Assembly: GCA_033782935.1 (NCBI GenBank)
Contig: JAWQEG010000259.1
Location: 2,088,501 to 2,152,500, forward strand
Source of the DNA: Petrolisthes cinctipes
Taxonomy: Eukaryota > Arthropoda > Malacostraca > Decapoda > Porcellanidae
Direction: 5' to 3'
DNA: 64,000 nucleotides
Part shown: positions 1 through 13,683 of the stretch, piece by piece
How positions within the stretch are numbered: position 1 is the first letter of the stretch
How the letters are laid out: each line of letters starts with the position of its first letter
Translations under genes and position numbers: made by a program
Notes under the pieces: generated by a model
What the model was told of the DNA's origin: nothing
Seen by the model: the letters and a program-made list of their open reading frames with translations, nothing else
The model's database searches: none

Positions 1-1069
1 GTTAACACGTGAATCCACGTGTACAAGTAAAACACAACACGTGAAAGAACACAATGGAAGAAACACAGACTCGGGTAGCGGGGGGCCCAGCCCCCCGCCC
101 CCGGGGCAAACCCCCAATAAATCCCCACACACACAAACCGGGGAAAAAACCCTGCAAACCAAACCCCCCATGGATCGGAACACTGGCCCGCAGCCCCCAA
201 CAGGAAGGGGACAGTCAGCCTGAGGGGCATGCCCCAGGGAAAACAAACACACTGGGAAGAAAAACACCAAACAAAAACACGGAAAGACAGAAGGACAACG
301 CACAAACCTTGTCGCCTGTAACACTAAAAACACTCGGGGAAGAAGCACTAGGGGGCCCAGCAAGGGGCCCCGAGGAGCACCACGTGGGGAAGAAACACTC
401 ACGCAGAAGGCTAAACAGCCCCGAAAAACCCAACCGTAGTGAACTAGTGGCAGAGCGGAGGGGAGAGGGAAGGCAGGAAGGGGGAAAAAACCCAAAAGGG
501 GCCCCAAATTAAGCCCCAGGGAAGGAGGGAAAATCAGACCCCAGCCCAAGGGAAAAGAAAGAAAAACTGCCCCCACAATAAAAAACCCCGACGCACGCAA
601 CACACACACACATCTGCAAAGCAGGCAAGCCACTAGACACAACACAGAAGAAAGAATAGCAGGAACACGTAACACATTACCATAGCGAAGCAGGAGCGTA
701 AATGTTGACCAGTACTTGTTCCGCAAAAGAGTGACCGAGCGGTCGCTCTCGCTGGCCCAGGGCGGGTCACTACCTCTACAGGCCGCCACCAGGTGGCTCC
801 CATATCAGTACAGCGCCAGATTTGAATTTATATTTACTTCTGATGATCTTCACGGAATAGACCCTTCTAGCCCAGAATATGTCTATACGGGGCTTAGGCT
901 GGAGAAGGGGTGTGTTCTATAGCAATCCAGCTGTGCTGGTTCCACTTTACCAATAATGGTAAATATGCAGCTTTGGACGCCCACTGATTTAACACTAATA
1001 AACATTGGTTAATTCTTACTTTACCAAGCAAAATTTATGCTTGAACCCATCTGACCTTAACTTTACTTC
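1..1069. other. Low-complexity A/C/G-rich leader, no gene seen
   Basis: The first 700 bases are poor in T on the + strand and rich in A, C and G homopolymer-like runs, with a CA repeat near 600-613. Open frames here (for example 54-512) have proline/lysine-rich low-complexity translations and no recognisable domain. The stretch 716-922 is open but unlike any family I recognise. I see no splice-supported exon. Confidence 0.5.
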
Positions 1070-1395
1070 ATAACTCAAAAGCGAATAATTTTCAAGAAAA
1101 TTACAGGGTAATTATCTATTCTATTGCTGTTTTCTATTACGATGATTTTACCTTCTTTACCCCCAAATTTATACCATTATACTTCTTCTATGACATTTCC
1201 TTTGGAAATGCCTTATTTCCAAGATATTAAAATTTTGAAATTAGCCTGACCTTACCTAGCCTAACCTACACCACAGCAGACTACCGGGACCTAACCTGGG
1301 CAAACTACCAGGAAATAACCGTGGTAAAGTACTGGGATCTGACTGCAGCAGCAAAATACTGGGACCTAGCCGGATCTGGCAAGACCGCTACAAAA
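1070..1395 (+). repeat. Diverged copy of CCTAACC-type interspersed repeat (family A)
   Basis: The segment carries the order seen in the better copies at 40023 and 42053: an AT-rich head, a pair of 'aatgcc...ttatttccaagat' blocks, 'gaaattagcctgacc', a CCTAACC run, short units of 'actaccgggacctaacctgg', then 'agccggatctggcaa'. It is more diverged than the other copies. Head boundaries are uncertain. Confidence 0.55.
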
Positions 1396-1637
1396 TGGCA
1401 ATAGTCTAGATAAATACCAATTACAGTAAGGAAAGTGTGAATTTTAAACCATTTTGACCTGAAAATGGCAAGAACTGAAAAATGTTAACTGTTTGAATGT
1501 ACAATAGATCTTGGAGTTAACAGTTGATTAGTGGAAGCATGAGGTATTCCATATTGTTCTTAGTATTTTAAAAAGTTTAGGTTTTAGGCCTACTTCTAGA
1601 GGGTAGATAATGCTAATCTTCGTATTTTTTCCTCAGC

Positions 1638-1879
1638 ATGGAAGGCACCAATATAGAGACAACAGCTAGGGTGAGTCCTATGTCCCAACAAGAACAGAAT
1701 ATGCTGCTAACAATGATTGAGGAGGAGCCCATTATCAATAACAAGGACACAAATGGGAAGGTTGTAGCTCTCAAAAATAAGGCTTGGGAAAGACTTGAGA
1801 GCAAATACAATGCAATGAACTTAGGGCCCAAGCGTACAAAGAAGCAGCTTCAGAAAGCTTGGGAACGCCTGAAAACAAA
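1638..1879 (+). CDS. Myb/SANT gene, first coding exon
   Basis: Encodes residues 1-80 plus two bases of codon 81 and holds most of the Myb/SANT-like helices. The 3' splice site ends at 1636 after a T-rich tract, and the 5' splice site is GTAAAT at 1880. Confidence 0.75.
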
Positions 1880-2991
1880 GTAAATTGCTATATACTGAAC
1901 TGAACTTTTAAAGCCCTTTTTACAATACATTACATGTATATGGCACATATAATATTTTAAACAGATCTCCTTATTTTTTAAAAATTTTATCTCTAATAAA
2001 AATGACCAATGATGACACTTTACTATAGATACTTTTTTTTAATAAAGTGCACTTGCAATCTGATTCTCCACTCCCCTTTCCTTTCCTTCCCTCCACTCAC
2101 CTGTCATTGAGTGCCTAACAAAAGTTTGTCTCACAAAAGAATGAACTCAAGGCTTGAATTGTGCTAATTGTTTATTTATTCATGTCTAGGTCCAAACAAC
2201 AACACGGTCTGCATAGGAGAGAGAAGAAGAAAACTGGCTGTGGGGCACCCCCTCCCGAGATCCCTAAGGATGTCGAGAAGGTGCTTTCACTCATTGCACC
2301 TGAGGTGAATGACCTGGGGTGTAACTTTGATGATGATGCCTTACCAGCTCTGGGTAAGTTATCAGTCTGACCATAGTTATTTATAGTATTGCTGAGATTG
2401 TATAATAGAAAAAATGAATCCTTCGCATAATCTAAGGAATGTGTAATCCAAAGAAATTATCATATGGTGCAGTGTACACTCCAGTCTCAGTTTTCACAAC
2501 AAAAAGCATTAGGCCTACTGTATATTGTACATTTATATATTATGTGTCGGGGACTGTGCTAGACTATATCTACTTTATATTAAATGTTGGATGGAAAAAA
2601 TTCTTGCTATAATTATAGTTTATGCAGAAATATATAGACCAGGGGTTTCTGAAGCTCCCTTGGGTGTCCCCTTGCCTGATGTCAGTTTTTTAAATAAGTG
2701 TATATATAAACTTAAGCTGTTTCCATAATTATCACCTATCTGAATTAAAGTGACCTTATTCTCAGCAAAGTCATACCTACATGGTCGACTCATATACTTT
2801 AGCAAGACTTTCGGTGTGGGAGGTAAGGAATTACAAACCCATAAGCATGCGTGATGTCGTGCATATGTGAAATTCATTCTTGAAATATGGGTGAGGTTGC
2901 CTGAGCATGGAGGAATTTTTAAAGAAAAAAAAACAATGATATTCTCTGATGTTTCATATGGACAGTCCCCTTAATAGATTAGTTATGCCCT

Positions 2992-3034
<43 letters not shown>

Positions 3035-4133
3035 TGCCAGTTAGATAAAAAAAAAAATCACACGCACGCTAGTACAATATCTTTTAGCCAAAGGTTGTAA
3101 GGTAATTTTTAAGTCACCAGTAGTAATTTAGTAGTGTGTGCTGCTTTATCATACCTGCTTTCTTTAAGAATATATAATTAATTAATTCTTCGTATATTTC
3201 CTGCTTTTCAGTGCTTCACTACTTTGTGTTTCCAATGATTTGAATAAATACCCTTGCAATTGGTTTTCTGTCATTTGGTTCTTTTCCTTAACTGCTTATA
3301 TTTCTGTAATATGCTGCTAGAGTACCCATTTGTGAATCCCAACACTTCTTTTGGTTGGGTTAAACCTTGTGTTAAACTCTTTAGTTGAGAGAAATTAGAT
3401 TTAGAATTGGCTCACAAAAAAAATGTGCTTCATCTCCACAGGCCTATTATGTACTTTGTATGATTTTGCAATTTTTCATTACTAGCTTTCCTATGACTTC
3501 TTACACTTGGCATATATGTTATGATACCTGTCTGTAAAAGAAAATTATGCCTCATTTACAGTGCCAATAACTGAATTATTTTCACAATAAAAGATGTTTT
3601 CTATACATAAGCTAATCTTCTCTTATCAATTAACAGCCAACTCGTATTCCTGTGGGACCTATATTCAAGAGGCAGTCACCATAGAGGTCAACCCAGATGA
3701 TCCTGAGCCTGTCAACCTGTCGGAGGGACTGTCAACAGCGACTCTGACTTCTATGGTGACTCCTGGACCCTCAAGGGATACTCCTTTGAGCGTCCATGAG
3801 AAACAGTCAGCGTCGACCAGAAAAAGACGCAAGATTAGGAGGTCTCTCTATGATGATGATGATAATTATATAAGTCAAGACAAGATAAGAAACTTAACAG
3901 AGGAGGAAGCAGAGATGTGCTTCAAACTTGTAGCTCATAGGCAAACCCTGATTGATTTACAAAAAAAACAGGCAGAAGTTAGGCTGCAAGAAGCATTTGA
4001 AAAACTAGAAGAAGCTCGGCAGAGCAAGAAATTAAATGAGGAAATTCTTAAAGAGAGATTAAAAGAAGTTAAAATCAATAGGCAAATTGCTGAGGCAAAG
4101 GCAGCAGAGATGAGGTTACCTATTTGGCTATAA
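1638..4133 (+). CDS. Myb/SANT-like DNA-binding domain protein (three coding exons, 300 aa)
   Basis: Exons 1638-1879, 2190-2353 and 3637-4133 join with matching phases (2/1 and 1/2) at consensus sites (GTAAAT, TAG, GTAAGT, ACAG) into 903 nt ending in TAA. Residues about 15-110 match the Myb/SANT-like DNA-binding fold seen in arthropod zeste- and NAIF1/FSBP-like proteins: NKDTNGKVVALKNKAWERLE, then KRTKKQLQKAWERLK, then a TGCGAPPPE motif and an acidic DDDALP stretch. Residues about 180-300 are a basic patch (RKRRKIRR), an acidic stretch and a long charged helix likely to form a coiled coil. The ATG lies one base after a 3' splice site at 1635-1636, so at least one upstream non-coding or coding exon is likely. 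Function is inferred as a DNA-binding transcription regulator. A domesticated transposon-associated Myb-like protein is the alternative. Confidence 0.8.
2190..2353 (+). CDS. Myb/SANT gene, second coding exon
   Basis: Starts after TCTAG at 2185-2189 and ends before GTAAGT at 2354. It encodes the end of the domain, with REKKKTGCGAPPPEIPKDVE and the acidic NFDDDALPALG segment, typical of this family. Confidence 0.75.
2354..3636 (+). other. Intron of the Myb/SANT gene; contains a 39-base T run
   Basis: AT-rich intron with no second gene visible. It holds an uninterrupted T tract at 2994-3032, which could be a retroposon tail on the minus strand, but no SINE or LINE body is recognisable beside it. 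Confidence 0.55.
3637..4133 (+). CDS. Myb/SANT gene, last coding exon
   Basis: Starts after TTAACAG at 3636. Encodes a Ser/Thr/Pro-rich linker, a nuclear-localisation-like RKRRKIRR, a run of Asp, and a predicted long helix (residues rich in E, K, R, Q) ending MRLPIWL. Repeat DNA of the RTE-like LINE tail begins directly after the TAA, so the native 3' UTR, and perhaps the native C-terminus, may have been altered. Confidence 0.75.
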
Positions 4134-4613
4134 ACTATCTATTTATCTATAGCTCTCCCCTCCCATCCCCTCATTCATCAGACCATCAAAATGCTTCTTC
4201 CACACTTCTTTCACTTCCTCACTTCCACTCACAGTAACTCCATCCTCTCTCTTCATTCTCACGCTACCAGACTTTCCTTCTCTTTTTTCTCTCTTTACCT
4301 CCTTCCAGAATATCTTGTTTTCTTTAAACTTCTCACTGTTTCTTACCAAATTCCTCATCCACTCTCCTTTTAATCTCACTCACCATCCTCTTCACTTATC
4401 TCTCACATACATTATATTCTCTCTTCTACCTCTCGTTCTGACACATTTCTCTGTAATGTTCTCCTATACTGCATCTTTCACTTCTTCTGACCACCAAGCA
4501 CTCCCTTTCTTGCCCCTCTTCTGTGTCTTGTATCCCACTACCTCTGCTGCTGTCCTCATTACTAGTTTCTTAAACATTTCATACACATAATTCACTCCCA
4601 CTCTCTACCCTAT
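4134..4613 (-). mobile_element. RTE-like LINE fragment with internal deletion
   Basis: The minus strand encodes a segment matching the large LINE ORF at 52382-55429 (about its residues 290-445), including KFKENK-FWKEVKREKREGKSGS and EDGVTVSGSEEVKEVWKKHF. The right part to 4613 matches the preceding spacer with frameshifts. The left end carries the element's terminal tail (TATC units followed by 'tatagctc') joined directly to the internal segment, so about 1.7 kb including the reverse transcriptase is missing. Confidence 0.8.
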
Positions 4614-5154
4614 AGTCAGCTATAAACACAAAAAATAAATAAATTAATAAATTTTGTGCAGTACATGACGTTTATTTCTCCTAAAAATGGACTGGAATGG
4701 GAAAGGCATGACAACGAAGTTATCAGTTGATTTTTTTTTTTTTTTTTTTTATAAGTTTTCTCAAGTGTGGAACAATTCAATGATGGAGGTTGATGTATGG
4801 TGGCCAGTGCAGATGTGTGGTGTATATCAACATACTCAAGGTAAGCTACATTTATGGGATATGAGTATTGATGTGTGGTGGTTAGTGTAGATGCAAGACC
4901 AAGGAATTTTTTTTTTTTTTTTTTAATACTATAGTAGTAGCAGTGTACTAATTCTGTACTAGTTGCTAGATGTTTGAGTCTTGGACAGTTTGACAGGAAA
5001 AAGTTGGACATTTTGAACATTCACATAATACAACAGGAGATTGAAAGGGTAGTGCAATACAACTACCCACTCGCATTAAGAAACATAATCCACAGTAATG
5101 AGGTACAACATATTACACTTGATTTGTATATATTTTTTATTATACAGTAGGCTG
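4614..5154. other. AT-rich intergenic DNA with T runs
   Basis: T tracts lie at about 4730-4750 and 4907-4924. A local near-duplication of 'tgatgt(a/g)tggtgg' occurs near 4791 and 4870. I see no gene. Confidence 0.5.
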
Positions 5155-5660
5155 GAAGTTTCCTTATTTATGCAGTTCACATGTCAAATGCTATATTTGT
5201 GATGAGAACAATTTTGGAGAGAATGATTAAAAAAAACAAAAATGTGTTCCTTTGTTTTATTGATTATGAAAAGGCTTTTGATAAAGTAAGGCATGAGGAT
5301 ACTGGAAGGGCTGGACATTGATGGGATAGAAATGAGAGTAATATGAAATCTATATTGGAATCAGAAAGCTGTAGTTAGAGTGCAGAAAAAGATAACAGAG
5401 TATCAAACCATAAGGAGAGGAGTACGTCAGGGATGTGTTATGTCACCGGATCTGTTTAATCTATATGGGGAGATGATATTGAGGGAGCTGAAGGAGTCGA
5501 GATTGGTGGTTACAATATCAACCACATTAGGTATGCAGATGACACGGTTCTGGTGGCAGACTGCAGAGTAGCTGCAACATTTGTTGGATATGACGGAGAG
5601 GGCGAGCGAGGAGAAAGGGTTGAAGGTCAATATTGTACCAGGCCTAAAGGCTTTAACTCA
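5155..5660 (+). pseudogene. Decayed non-LTR reverse transcriptase fragment
   Basis: Three frames together carry reverse-transcriptase motifs in order: CFIDYEKAFDKVRH (5248-5292), RRGVRQGCVMSPDLFNLYGEM (about 5413-5475) and NINHIRYADDTVLVAD (about 5513-5562, catalytic YADD present). Frameshifts separate the blocks, so it cannot encode an enzyme. It differs in sequence from the RTE-like element at 52 kb and from the Jockey/CR1-like element at 61 kb, so it is a third LINE lineage. Confidence 0.8.
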
Positions 5661-6000
5661 TTCAGGATCTGGTGATAATCTTGGAGTTGATGTATTAGGT
5701 AGCGTAGCAGACGTGGGTGTTGTTTAGGGATTATTGACTTCTCAGTTTCCTTAAGGCTTACTTTATTTATATATACATATATATATCCAGGGAATGATAA
5801 TGATGTGCCTTTGTCTTGTACGGTATTGTATCTCTCTATATGGAGACAGTCTATAGCCCTTGGGAGTCGGTGTAAGTATCCTACCTATTTGTTTAACTTC
5901 ACTGCTTATATACATTTCAAACTGAAGAGTTGACAGAAATGGCTAGAGTCACTGTTGCCTCTGACTCTCTTCTCTCCCTGCTTTATTCCTTATTCATTTA

Positions 6001-6002
<2 letters not shown>
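5661..6002. other. No gene seen
   Basis: AT-rich sequence with a short TA run near 5770-5790. No coding or RNA signature noticed. Confidence 0.4.
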
Positions 6003-7734
<1,732 letters not shown>

Positions 7735-8112
7735 AGAGTATTGTTCCTGCAGGTGTCAGGTGTCACTTAGTACTCTTCCTGCAGGGGTCAGGTGTCACTT
7801 AGTACTCTTTCTGCAGGTGTCGGGTCAGGTGTCACTTGGTACTCTTTCTGCAGGTGTCGGGTCAGGTGTCTCAGTACTCTTTCTGCAGGTGTCGGGTCAG
7901 GTGTCTCAGTACTCTTTCTGCAGGTGTCTGGTCAGGTGTCACTCAGTACTCTTTCTGCAGGTGTCAGGTGTCACTCGGTACTCTTCCTGCAGGTGTCAGG
8001 TGTCACTCGGTACTCTTCCTGCAGGGGTCAGGTGTCTCTCAGTATTCTTCCTCCAATGGTCAGGTGTCTCAGTACTCTTCCTGCAAGGGTCAGGGGTCTC
8101 TCAGTACGGTAC
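7735..8112. repeat. Minisatellite of 30-37 bp units
   Basis: About eleven units contain 'tactctttctgcaggtgtc' with variable insertion of 'gggtcaggtgtc', so unit length varies. All three + frames stay open through it and on into the following C-rich tract, which explains the long meaningless open frames here. Confidence 0.85.
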
Positions 8113-9470
8113 TGTTCCACGACACCATACCACACACACAACCTACACCATCATACCACACCCCACACCACCACACCAGTACACTGTATCCTACCATCAC
8201 CACCATCCCACCCCTACCACAGCATTTGCACGCTCTCTCTACCATACCTCACCCCACCTCACCTTACCATTCAACCGCCACCACCACACACCCATACCTC
8301 CCCCAACCTACCCACGCAACACCCATCCCTAACCTTCCCCCACCCATCCTCCCTCCTTCACCTCAGCCTAACCTTCCCGAACCCCTCCTTCCCTCCCCAT
8401 ACGTCCCTCTTGCCAATTCCGTTCCCGTACCCGACCTACCTATCCCACCTAACCTACCCGAACCTCTCATTCCCACTCTAACCAAAGCTCTCACCACCCA
8501 CATTCTCGTACCCAACCTACCTACTCCACCTCCCCTTCCTTACATACCCAACCCCGCCTCCCCTGCCCAACCCTTTCCTTCGCCTTCCCCAGACACTGAC
8601 CCTGCGCCTATACCTGACAACCACACTCCCAAACCCTATCCCGTTACATGACCACACCCAACCTGACCCCATCCCTCTCCATTCTACTACCCAACATATA
8701 CCCTGCCTCATCCGACCCCAACCTTTTCCCCCTCCACACTCACCTTCTCCCACCCACACCTCACCATTACCCCGTCCTACACAGACTCCGTCGCCCTTCC
8801 ACCCAACCTAACCCCGCTCTCCTTCCCCCACCCAACCCATATCCAACCCCATTCCTAGCCCACTTCACCCCCCTCCACGCTCACCGTCTACCACCCTCAC
8901 CTCTCCTGACTCCACTCATTCACCACCACACAACGACACTCTGGCCTCGCCTCCACGGACAAGCCGCATTCACTTACCCACCACGCCGCCACTCCCACAC
9001 CTCAAGCGCGTGCCGCCCTTGCTGACACGGACTCGCCTTAAGCTCATACACCCCTCGCCGAGACATCATCCACGAATCACCTCGCTTCACCACGCCTCCC
9101 TCGCAGCACTACGCACACCACGCCAATGCCACCGCGCCTCTCGTAGCCGCGTACAACCACGCGACCACACCTTCCTCGCTACGATAATCACGCGCCTCCT
9201 ACGCCACCAAAGGCCTCTCGCACCCCCTAACCACACGGCCACGCCTGCCTCGCAACGCTGCACACGCACAAACACCGACCACCACTCCTACCCATACCTC
9301 ACACTCAACCACTCACAGTGACACACCATTCACCATCACCCACCGCATCACATTATACATCACACACTCACCCCCTCATCATCCTCTTCCCCCACCCTCT
9401 TACCTCCACTTATCCACCCTACCACTCCCTAACCCCACTCCTCTTCCCAACCTGCCTCGATTATTGTAAT
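8113..9470. other. C-rich, G-poor strand-asymmetric tract
   Basis: On the + strand this stretch is dominated by C, A and T with very little G until about 8900. It holds Pro/Thr/His-rich open frames with no recognisable domain. It looks like degenerate repeat DNA (ACC/CCCA-like), not coding sequence. Confidence 0.6.
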
Positions 9471-9574
9471 CCTTTCTAGTCTCCCTCAGGACCTGCCGCC
9501 TGTCATTCATGTATGCCAGCCATGCTTCCTCGTCCCGTTAGCCCTCGCCGCACGCCGCAACCTCGCCATATGCT

Positions 9575-9696
9575 CGTCATGGCTTGGACATGTAGAGAGA
9601 ATGCAAAGTGTGGAGTTTGTTAAGAAGGTGTATGGAAGTGAAGTTGTGGGACTGGTGTGAGAGGCAGACCTCCGGTTAGAACAGAGTGGAAGAGTA

Positions 9697-9732
<36 letters not shown>

Positions 9733-9868
9733 GTGAGGGGGGGAGGGGGGATGGAACAAGTGAGGAGGGAGCGTTGGAACAGGGCAGAAGAGTCTCCTTC
9801 TGCCGTGGCCACCCCCTTGGTGGGAGTTCTCTGATGGAACGAGGCATTGGAGCTACAGATAGATAGAG
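9575..9868 (+). mobile_element. 3' end of an RTE-like LINE copy
   Basis: The + strand matches the last 90 residues of the 52 kb ORF: GHVERMQ-EFVKKVYGSEVV, RGRPPVR, then a (GA)n expansion replacing the KERNMRG region, then GGMEQVRRERWNR. It ends in 'gagctacagatagatagagag', the tetranucleotide-type tail of this family. It is strongly 5'-truncated. Confidence 0.8.
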
Positions 9869-10221
9869 AGATTTTAGAAAATATGGACAAAATTAATCAA
9901 CATTATAATTTTAGTATTACTGTAAATTATTTTATCAAATATTAAATATAGCATTCCATCTCTTGTTGATATATTTGTTTAATTAACAACAAATATCTGT
10001 CAAAGTCAAGTGTGACAATGCAGAAGCAAGGCAAATTTACCTGAATGATGTGTGCATCTTCTAAGTTTATTCTTATAAGTTTAAGATTATTAAAAATCAA
10101 TTATATTGCCAAACCGAAGCACAATGTTGTCAATGCGCTAGGTGATGGTAAGCTAAATTCCGACCTATGTTTCAAACAAATTAATTATGTATTTTGTATT
10201 ACCGGTAAGTACAGTAATAGG

Positions 10222-10376
10222 CATATATATATATATATATATATAACAAATCCTACACACCACAGAAACTGGACATAACCACACCAGTATGTGTCTCCAG
10301 ACGGATTCGAACCGCTGTGCTAAGACATTAATTAAGCACACAGAGCCTTATGTGCTCGGCCACCACTGGAAGGACT
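10222..10376 (-). mobile_element. tRNA-derived SINE (class II tRNA-like head)
   Basis: Read on the minus strand, 'tggccgagcaca' (10351-10362) is a Leu/Ser-type A box and 'ggttcgaatcc' (10303-10313) is a perfect B box, separated by a long variable-arm-like segment. The body continues to a (TA)n tail at about 10222-10245. The head lacks good acceptor-stem pairing by eye, so it is a SINE and not a functional tRNA gene. Confidence 0.75.
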
Positions 10377-11404
10377 ATAAGAGGTAATTGGAGACTCTTC
10401 TAAAGAAGGTGTGTGGCTGAAAGACACGCACTAAACTCTTGTGATTGTGTGTGTGTGTGAAGGTAGGAAGTCGGAGCGAGCATAGAACAGCGGAGAGCAA
10501 CCTCCCCGTACGAACGTCTGCATATTTATGAGTTTTTTCCATACTAGGGGCATCATATGTACTGTTTTTTGCTGCCAATCGCTTGCAAATCTTATAGTTG
10601 TTCCCATTTAAAACACAAACTTTTAAAAAATGAACTGTATACGATTTTAAAAATAGGCATATAAAATACATGTATATATAGTAGGGTAGGATATGGCAGC
10701 ATCTGGCAACTCAATCACCCACACTAGCAACACCTGGCAGCCCCACCACCCACGCATGCGCAGTATGGACGCACGGGACGCTTCACTTCATTCTGCTACA
10801 CCGTCTCGTAAATCATGTTTTTTTTTTAATTAAATGACGCCTTCAATATTCTTTTAATTCCATCACCATTTATATATAGATAATTTCATTATTTACTCAC
10901 TTAATTTCATAAATTATTTTCTCATCTCATATTATTATAATCATTATTATTAATGCAATCCGTCAACCTTCTGTATTCATCCGCAATTTTCCATTATCCC
11001 ATTTTCCCTGCTACGTGTCAGTAGTACGTGACAAACTGACACTCACACTACCAACATGGCTTCCAACGGGTATGGCTGTTTTTTTCACGCATTTTGTTAA
11101 TCCACAAGAACTTTTTAATTTATGTGTGGATCTTGGCCTAATTTTGAAACATAAAATAAGTGAGCAGTGTGGACAGGAGGCTACTATAGATTATAATAAC
11201 AAATTATGACGATGTAACAAATATGTAAGCTGGAATACAAAATCACGGCCCAGGTTTCTTTGAAAATTTAATCATCTGCACAATTTTCCTGCAAGTCTGG
11301 TAAGAGTTAAAACCTTTTTGTAATATATTTTATTAACAAATAGCAATAATAATTATGTACAACAATTATAATGGCCAGTCCGGTAGACTGCTAAGGATAA
11401 TAAA
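10377..11404. other. No gene established
   Basis: A GCATGCGCA (NRF1-type) motif lies at about 10754-10762 and a CTGGCA-rich patch at 10695-10745. A 64-codon open frame at 11015-11209 has no recognisable domain. A promoter is possible but unsupported by any downstream exon. Confidence 0.4.
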
Positions 11405-11910
11405 GGGGGGCAGTTAGGTCACGTGAGGTTATGTCGCGGTAGTCTGCCCTGGTTATGCCCCGGTAGTCTGCCCTGGTTATGTCCCGGTAGTCTGCCCTGG
11501 TTATGTCCCGGTAGTTTGCCCCGGTTAGGTCCCAGTAGTCTGCCCCAGTTATGTCCCGGTAGTCCACCCCGGTTATATCCCGGTAGTTTGCCCCGGTTAG
11601 GTCCCGGCAGTCTGCTCCGGTTAGGTCCTAGTAGTCTGCCCCAGTTATGTCCTGGTAGTCCGCCCCGGTTAGGTCCCGGTAGTGTGTCCCAGTCCAGATT
11701 AGGTTAGGTCAGGTCAGGTCAGGTCTGACTAGTTTCTACTGTATATTGTGCCGTGGTCTGCCCCGGTTAGGTCTCTGTAGTCTGCCCTGGTTATGTCCCG
11801 GTAGTCTGCCCCGGTTAGGTCCCGGTAATCTGCCCTGGTTATGTCCAGGTAGTGTGCCCCGGTTAGGTCCCGGTACTCTGCCCAGGTTAGGTTTGGTTAA
11901 TTATATGAAC
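11405..11910 (-). repeat. 24-bp minisatellite (tagtctgccccggttaggtcccgg)
   Basis: About twenty 24-bp units run with point variants, interrupted at 11700-11750 by 'gattaggttaggtcaggtcagg'. The reverse complement is the 'ccgggacctaacc.gggcagacta' unit found at 1290, 40240, 42260 and 42560, so this is an expanded inverted copy of the family A internal repeat. Confidence 0.85.
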
Positions 11911-12165
11911 TTGCCTCGGATTTCCAAAATCTTGACATTTATCCCTCAGGAAAATTGCAAAACCCGCGCCAACTTTTGCCAAAACTTGGCTCGGATTTTT
12001 CAAATCTTGACATTTATCCCTCATGAAAATTGCAAAACCCGAGCCAACTTTTGCCGAAACTTGGCTCGGATTTCCAAAATCTTGACATTTATCCCTCATG
12101 AAAATTGCAAGACCCGAGCCAACTTTTGCCGAAACTTGGATTGGATTTTCAATTTTTCGACATTT
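11911..12165. repeat. 75-bp tandem repeat, about 3.3 copies
   Basis: Units share 'cttgacatttatccctca' at 11931, 12006 and 12081 (exact 75-bp spacing) followed by 'gaaaattgcaa.acccg'. The last partial unit is diverged. The period is a multiple of 3, which keeps a frame open. Confidence 0.9.
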
Positions 12166-13476
12166 ATGCAGGTCAACAAACCAGTATCAAGGCAAAATAA
12201 GCTCATTTACGTGTTTTCACCCACCCAAAACCCCGATTCCCAGTACTCTCCCCCAAGATTGAAGGGGTTAGGGAATATGTATAAACCAAGTGGTTTCCGA
12301 TCAATATTATGGTCCCTAATGAATAGAACAAGTAAAAATAAGCAGGAGAGAAAAAAAAAACACCAAAAATAACACGTGGAACTCTTATACAGAATTACCT
12401 TTTATTCAGTCTCGTATTATCATTGTTACCCATGGACAACATTACAAGGAGATAATTGTTGTCTTTCAAATAATGTGTACAGTTAAGTACTCTACACACT
12501 ACTGGTAGCCTATACCACGGTCGACCGTGGCCTATACATAGGCCTATATTTAGTACATTTTTTGTACTGTAATAGATTTATAAAAGTATTAGCCTAAACG
12601 ATTTTTATCTGTTACTGTATATATGATTACTGTACTATTTTTTACATGATATCAGATCAGTTATATTACCATTTGATCATTGTGAATTATAATTGCAAGT
12701 ATAATTACAAATAATAATTGTATACATTCTAAATTTGTACGGTAGTTTCTATAACCACATGTACCCCAATACAAACCCAGGAGATTGCTAGAAATGGGTG
12801 AGAGTCTAAACTCTGGACTTATGAAGTTAGCCTAAATCCGAATTTTTTTTTTATTTTTTTATTTAGGGGGGACTGAAAATGCACAAGGTGCGACGCACCC
12901 TTTGTAAATTCAATACAGCTGTATGAAAAATCAAAGCAATCTGCTGCAAGTTATCTTAATTATAATTGTATACCAAGATTGTTGTGCTATATTATGGTTA
13001 TAGGATTAGGTGAATGAATGGTGTTTCTGTTCATCAGCATCAAGTAGGTTAGGTATTCGATGAGATTGAGATTCTTTCCTATAATTTATTATAACGTTAG
13101 GATGACCTTACAATAAAAACAAACGAAATTATACTCTTGTGTGGAGCCAGCTGGCAATATATATATTCAAAGAGAGTGAAATAACACACAACAAGATTAC
13201 CAGAACTAGTTTACATAAGAGTAAGATAAGAAAGAGAAAAGAAATAATGAAAACATAGGAGACCGATGATAAGTTACGCTGAGTAAACAAAAGTGTCCGA
13301 AGTTCCGAACACGGACAACATGAGTCTAACCAAATTTTCGCGCCATGGAGTTCCAGCTTAAAGCAGATCTCAAAATAGAAACCATATGACAACTATATAT
13401 TTACGTAAAACTTAATTATTACAAGGCAAGGAGCTGCAGCACTGCTAGCTACTGCTCTAATCCCATCTGAACAATC
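12166..13476. other. AT-rich DNA, no gene seen
   Basis: Contains a perfect 16-base palindrome 'ccacggtcgaccgtgg' at 12515-12530. No exon with supported splice sites was found. Confidence 0.4.
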
Positions 13477-13678
13477 TCACTGTTCATATGCTGTTTTTAC
13501 TTCATCTTTCACTTTTGATGCACCACTAGATATTTCAGCTTCGATTTCCTCTAATTTCAACATTATTTTCTTGATAGTGTTAGCACATGCCACGCATAGA
13601 TCATAAACCCAATTCACTTTTTTTTCATTTCCAATTTTGATCCCAGTCATGAATGCACATTTCAAATGACTCCAGCAG
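13477..13678 (-). pseudogene. 3' half of a PHD-finger ORF1 (LINE), split by the satellite array
   Basis: Read on the minus strand, the residues CWSHLKCAFMTG...VNWVYDLCVACANTIKK match the second half of the PHD-like finger encoded at 45863-46075 (RWIHLKCALLNG...INWSCDMCYIGLKS), followed by a similar acidic/basic helix. The first half of the finger lies on the same strand at 39231-39324, beyond the array. The ORF1 was therefore contiguous before the array inserted. Confidence 0.7.
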
Positions 13679-13683
13679 GGGCC

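Noticed and set aside
7760..8651. Open frames of 190-271 codons in all three + frames
   Set aside because: They arise from a minisatellite and a C-rich, stop-poor tract. Three frames open at once argues against coding.
10754..11209. NRF1-type motif and 64-codon frame as a small gene
   Set aside because: A single motif and an unrecognisable frame are not enough.
13129..13392. 87-codon hydrophobic minus-strand frame as a membrane protein
   Set aside because: No splice sites, homology or neighbouring exons support it, and the AT-rich composition explains the hydrophobic translation.
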